In this document: positions 61,483 to 64,000 of the stretch, in pieces
Layout of the letters: each line of letters opens with the position of its first letter
How positions within the stretch are numbered: position 1 is the first letter of the stretch
NCBI RefSeq assembly: GCF_015461835.1
Contig: NZ_JACOPX010000018.1
Span: 1-64,000 of the forward strand
From: Pseudomonas neuropathica
GTDB lineage: Bacteria; Pseudomonadota; Gammaproteobacteria; Pseudomonadales; Pseudomonadaceae
Direction of reading: 5' to 3'
Length of the DNA: 64,000 bases
Made by a program: the position numbers and the translations under genes
The notes under the pieces: model-generated
Database searches by the model: none
Told to the model about the DNA's origin: nothing
What the model saw: the letters and a program-made list of their open reading frames with translations, nothing else

Positions 61483-61535
61483 AGGTTTTGTAACATGTGC
61501 TTATAATTGTTCGCTTGCTAACGATCGAGACCGGT

Positions 61536-62615
61536 ATGACCGCCATCCACATCAAATTCCCCGCCCTCACCCTCAAGGCCGGCCCGCGTGCCATGGCGCG
61601 CATTCGTGCGCAAGGCCTGAACGCTGCCGACGTCGGCACCCTGCCCGGCGCCGCCGGTGGACCGAAGGCGTTGGGAATTCAAGGGCTGGATCTGGCGCTG
61701 TTCGGTGAATGGCTGCCCAGCGCGCCGCGCGAGCGTTCGCTGATCGGCGCCTCGGTCGGTTCCTGGCGTTTCGCCAGCGCTTGCCTGCCGGACGCCGCCG
61801 AAGGCATCCGGCGCCTCGGTCATCTGTACGCCGAGCAGAACTTCAACAAAGGCGTGACCATGGCCGAGATCAGTCAGAGCTCGCAGCGCATGCTCAATGA
61901 CCTGCTCGACGGCCGCGACGCGAGCATCCTCGACAACGCGCATTACCGCCTGAACATCATGGTGGTGAAAAGTCAGGGGCGCCTGGCTGATGACCATCGC
62001 GGTCGCCTCGGTCTGGCGCTGGGTTCGGTGATCGCCGACAACTTGCGTGGTCGCTCGCGCCTGTCGCGACACTTCGAACGCCTGATCGTCCACGACCCAC
62101 GCCTGGCCCCGCCGGTGAATGCGCTGAACGACTTCCCGTCGCGCTTCGTCGCCCTGAATGCCAGCAACCTGCGTCAGGCCCTGCTCGCCTCGGGTTCGAT
62201 CCCGATGGTCATGGAAGGTGTAAGGGATTTGCCGGGCGCCGGCGCGGGTACGTTCCGCGACGGCGGTCTGCTCGACTATCACCTCGACCTGCCCTACAGC
62301 GGTGACGGCATCGTGCTCTATCCGCACTTCACCGACCGGGTCATTCCAGGCTGGTTCGACAAGACCCTGCCATGGCGCAAGGCCTCGGTGGAGCGCTTGC
62401 AGGACGTGCTGCTGCTCGCGCCGTCGAAGGAATATCTGGCGCGCCTGCCCTACGGCAAATTGCCTGACCGCAACGACTTCAAACGCTTCATGGGCGATGC
62501 AGCGAGCCGGCAGAAATACTGGCACGCAGCGATGGACGAGAGCCGCCGCCTGGGCGATGAATTTCTTGAACTGACTGCCAATGGTCGCCTCGCCGAGCGC
62601 TTGCTGACCCTTTAG
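61536..62615 (+). CDS. Patatin-like phospholipase
   Basis: 359 residues. The oxyanion glycine-rich stretch GTLPGAAGGPKALG (about 34-48), the nucleophile Ser73 in GASVG, and the Asp242 of FRDGGLLD make the Ser-Asp dyad of patatin lipases. No signal peptide; cytosolic unless exported another way. It would hydrolyse ester bonds of lipids; the substrate is unknown. The ATG at 61536 was chosen because the family sequence starts there; the frame is open for 13 codons upstream. Confidence 0.88.
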   Translation: MTAIHIKFPALTLKAGPRAMARIRAQGLNAADVGTLPGAAGGPKALGIQGLDLALFGEWLPSAPRERSLIGASVGSWRFASACLPDAAEGIRRLGHLYAEQNFNKGVTMAEISQSSQRMLNDLLDGRDASILDNAHYRLNIMVVKSQGRLADDHRGRLGLALGSVIADNLRGRSRLSRHFERLIVHDPRLAPPVNALNDFPSRFVALNASNLRQALLASGSIPMVMEGVRDLPGAGAGTFRDGGLLDYHLDLPYSGDGIVLYPHFTDRVIPGWFDKTLPWRKASVERLQDVLLLAPSKEYLARLPYGKLPDRNDFKRFMGDAASRQKYWHAAMDESRRLGDEFLELTANGRLAERLLTL

Positions 62616-62700
62616 TCAGCACGGTCAAACACAAGCTGATAAACTCGCCGCCTGCCCGAATCGCTGCGGCGAACGCCATCTGAACAGAGCCGAAAATACC

Positions 62701-63057
62701 GTGGAAATCTTCAAAGAGTTTACTTTCGAATCCGCCCACCGCCTGCCGCACGTCCCGGACGGCCACAAGTGCGGGCGTCTGCACGGTCACTCGTTCAAAG
62801 TGGCGATTCACCTCAGCGGCGATCTCGATCCGCATACCGGCTGGATCCGCGATTTCTCCGAGATCAAGGCGATTTTCAAACCGCTGTACGAGCGTCTCGA
62901 CCACAACTACCTGAACGACATTCCCGGTCTGGAGAACCCGACCAGTGAAGTGCTGGCCAAATTCATCTGGAATGAATTGAAGCCGTTGCTGCCGGAACTG
63001 AGCGCGATCCGTATTCACGAGACGTGCACCAGCGGTTGCATCTATCGCGGTGAATAA
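62701..63057 (+). CDS. queD: 6-carboxy-tetrahydropterin synthase
   Basis: 118 residues. Zinc ligands His13 (SAHRL) and His28, His30 (LHGH), catalytic Cys24 (KCGRLHGH), a late His and Glu (HETCTSG) and the length all match QueD. It makes 6-carboxytetrahydropterin from dihydroneopterin triphosphate for queuosine and other 7-deazapurines. The start is a GTG at 62701 with a weak ribosome site. No other queuosine genes are near, as is usual for this gene. Confidence 0.95.
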   Translation: MEIFKEFTFESAHRLPHVPDGHKCGRLHGHSFKVAIHLSGDLDPHTGWIRDFSEIKAIFKPLYERLDHNYLNDIPGLENPTSEVLAKFIWNELKPLLPELSAIRIHETCTSGCIYRGE

Positions 63058-63073
63058 TCCGATCCAGAAATCA

Positions 63074-63119
63074 CCGCTTATCCCTGTGGGAGCGAGCTTG
63101 CTCCCACAGGGATAAGCGG
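63074..63119. repeat. Single REP with perfect 20-bp arms
   Basis: CCGCTTATCCCTGTGGGAGC and GCTCCCACAGGGATAAGCGG are exact complements around GAGCTT. It is a compact version of the GTGGGAGCGAGC REP and lies 17 bp after the queD stop. Confidence 0.9.
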
Positions 63120-63136
63120 CGTGTCAGTGAATGAAT

Positions 63137-63161
63137 AAACAGCCTTCACGGCTGTTTTTTT
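63137..63161 (+). terminator. Terminator downstream of queD
   Basis: AACAGCC and GGCTGTT form the stem around TTCAC, followed by a run of T. Confidence 0.88.
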
Positions 63162-63205
63162 ACGCCTATGCTTTTTGGCTCCCACCCGCCAAGAGGACAG
63201 GCCCA

Positions 63206-64000
63206 TGACAGACTGGCTGCTGGATCAGGTCTTTGACTTCAACGGCCGACAGGTCCGCTACGCCGTGCGCGGCGACGGCCCGCCGCTGGTGTTCGTGCAT
63301 GGCACGCCGTTTTCGTCATACGTGTGGCATCGGATCGCACCGCACTTTTTCGCCACGCATCGGGTGCACTACTTCGATCTGCTGGGCTACGGGCGCTCCG
63401 AGCAACCCGACGCCGACGTCTCCCTCGGCGTGCAAAATCAACTGCTGGCGCAACTGCTCGATCACTGGAATCTGCAACGCCCGGACGTCGTCGCCCACGA
63501 CTTCGGCGGCGCCACCGTGCTGCGCGCACATCTGCTCAACGGCAGGGATTACCGCAGCCTGACCCTGATTGATCCGGTCGCGCTGACACCGTGGGGTTCG
63601 CCATTCGTGCAGCACGTGCGTCAGCATGAAGCGGCGTTTAGTGGCATCCCCGACTACATTCAGCGCGCCATCGTGCCGACCTATATTCGCGGGGCGATTC
63701 ACCGGGATATCCCCGACGACGAACTCGCACCCTATTTGCAGCCGTGGCTGGGCGATCCGGGGCAAGCGGCGTTCTATCGGCAGATTGCGCAGATGGATGA
63801 GCGCTATACCCGTGAAGCAGAAAGCCTGTACCCGACGATCCGTTGCCCGGTACAGATTCTCTGGGGCGAGCAGGATCAGTGGATTCCCATCGAGCGTGGC
63901 CGCGCGTTACAGCAGATGATCCCGGGGTCACGATTCCACCCGATTGCCAACGCCGGACACCTCGTCCAGGAAGACGCCCCCGAAGCCATCGTCGCCGCCC
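63206..64000 (+). CDS. Alpha/beta hydrolase with Asp nucleophile (dehalogenase/epoxide-hydrolase type), truncated by the window
   Basis: 265 residues are visible, open to the window edge. The start MTDWLLDQVFDFNGRQVRYA and the HGTP oxyanion site are followed by the nucleophile elbow VVAHDFGG (Asp99), a probable acid in GEQDQWIP (Asp224) and the catalytic His252 (NAGHLVQED). An Asp nucleophile in HDFGG is the mark of haloalkane or fluoroacetate dehalogenases and epoxide hydrolases rather than serine esterases. AGAGGA precedes the ATG at 63206. The last part of the gene lies beyond the window. Confidence 0.9.

Overview
The window looks like chromosomal DNA of a Pseudomonas of the fluorescens group. 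The reasons are the high-G+C codon usage, at least fourteen Pseudomonas-type REP pairs of two kinds (GTAGGAGTGAGCCTGCTCGC and GTGGGAGCGAGCTTGCTCGC), the gene content, and a right-hand block (about 52.7-63.1 kb) that, from memory, follows the P. aeruginosa order ctpM - transporter - tlpQ - bqsSR - PepSY genes - queD. All calls come from reading the sequence; no database search was run.

Layout. 0-1.2 kb: the start of a type VI secretion vgrG (cut by the window edge) behind hcp, with three copies of an 18-bp palindrome upstream. 1.2-6.3 kb: an aldo/keto reductase, a DUF1810 protein, DNA polymerase II, a CBS-domain protein and a GST. 6.3-18.1 kb: a long non-coding leader with an excellent sigma-54 promoter, then tonB-exbB-exbD, a large TonB-dependent receptor and a complete YejABEF-like ABC importer. 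Together these could move a bulky peptide-like substrate from outside the cell to the cytoplasm. 18.2-20.8 kb: a DUF3455 protein, an ECF sigma / anti-sigma pair and a secreted protein of ten 13-residue repeats. 20.8-28.2 kb: a DUF1615 lipoprotein, a siderophore-type receptor, a flavin monooxygenase, a zinc-type HemB and a YghU-like GST. 28.3-33.1 kb: a putative HEMLH zinc-protease effector, a histidine-phosphatase-like protein and the selD-mnmH selenouridine pair.

33.3-43.8 kb is one 3507-codon autotransporter gene built of beta-strand repeats. 44.2-46.4 kb holds a Tsx-like porin and a periplasmic purine nucleoside permease behind a near-perfect LacI/PurR-type operator. 46.4-52.5 kb holds a quinone-oxidoreductase-like MDR enzyme, an XapX peptide, an AraC regulator, two small Pseudomonas proteins, a metallothionein, a 1-kb repeat-rich non-coding stretch, and a pair of short DMT transporters divergent from a LysR gene. 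52.7-61.3 kb holds two chemoreceptors flanking an Na+/H+-antiporter-family transporter, then a BqsSR-like two-component system with two PepSY proteins and a candidate BqsR box. 61.5-64 kb ends with a patatin-like phospholipase, queD and a truncated alpha/beta hydrolase.

The most distinctive items are the sigma-54-driven TonB/Yej uptake island, the hcp upstream palindromes, the repeat protein linked to the ECF sigma pair, the zincin effector candidate, the giant autotransporter and a family of inverted-repeat-bounded interspersed elements.
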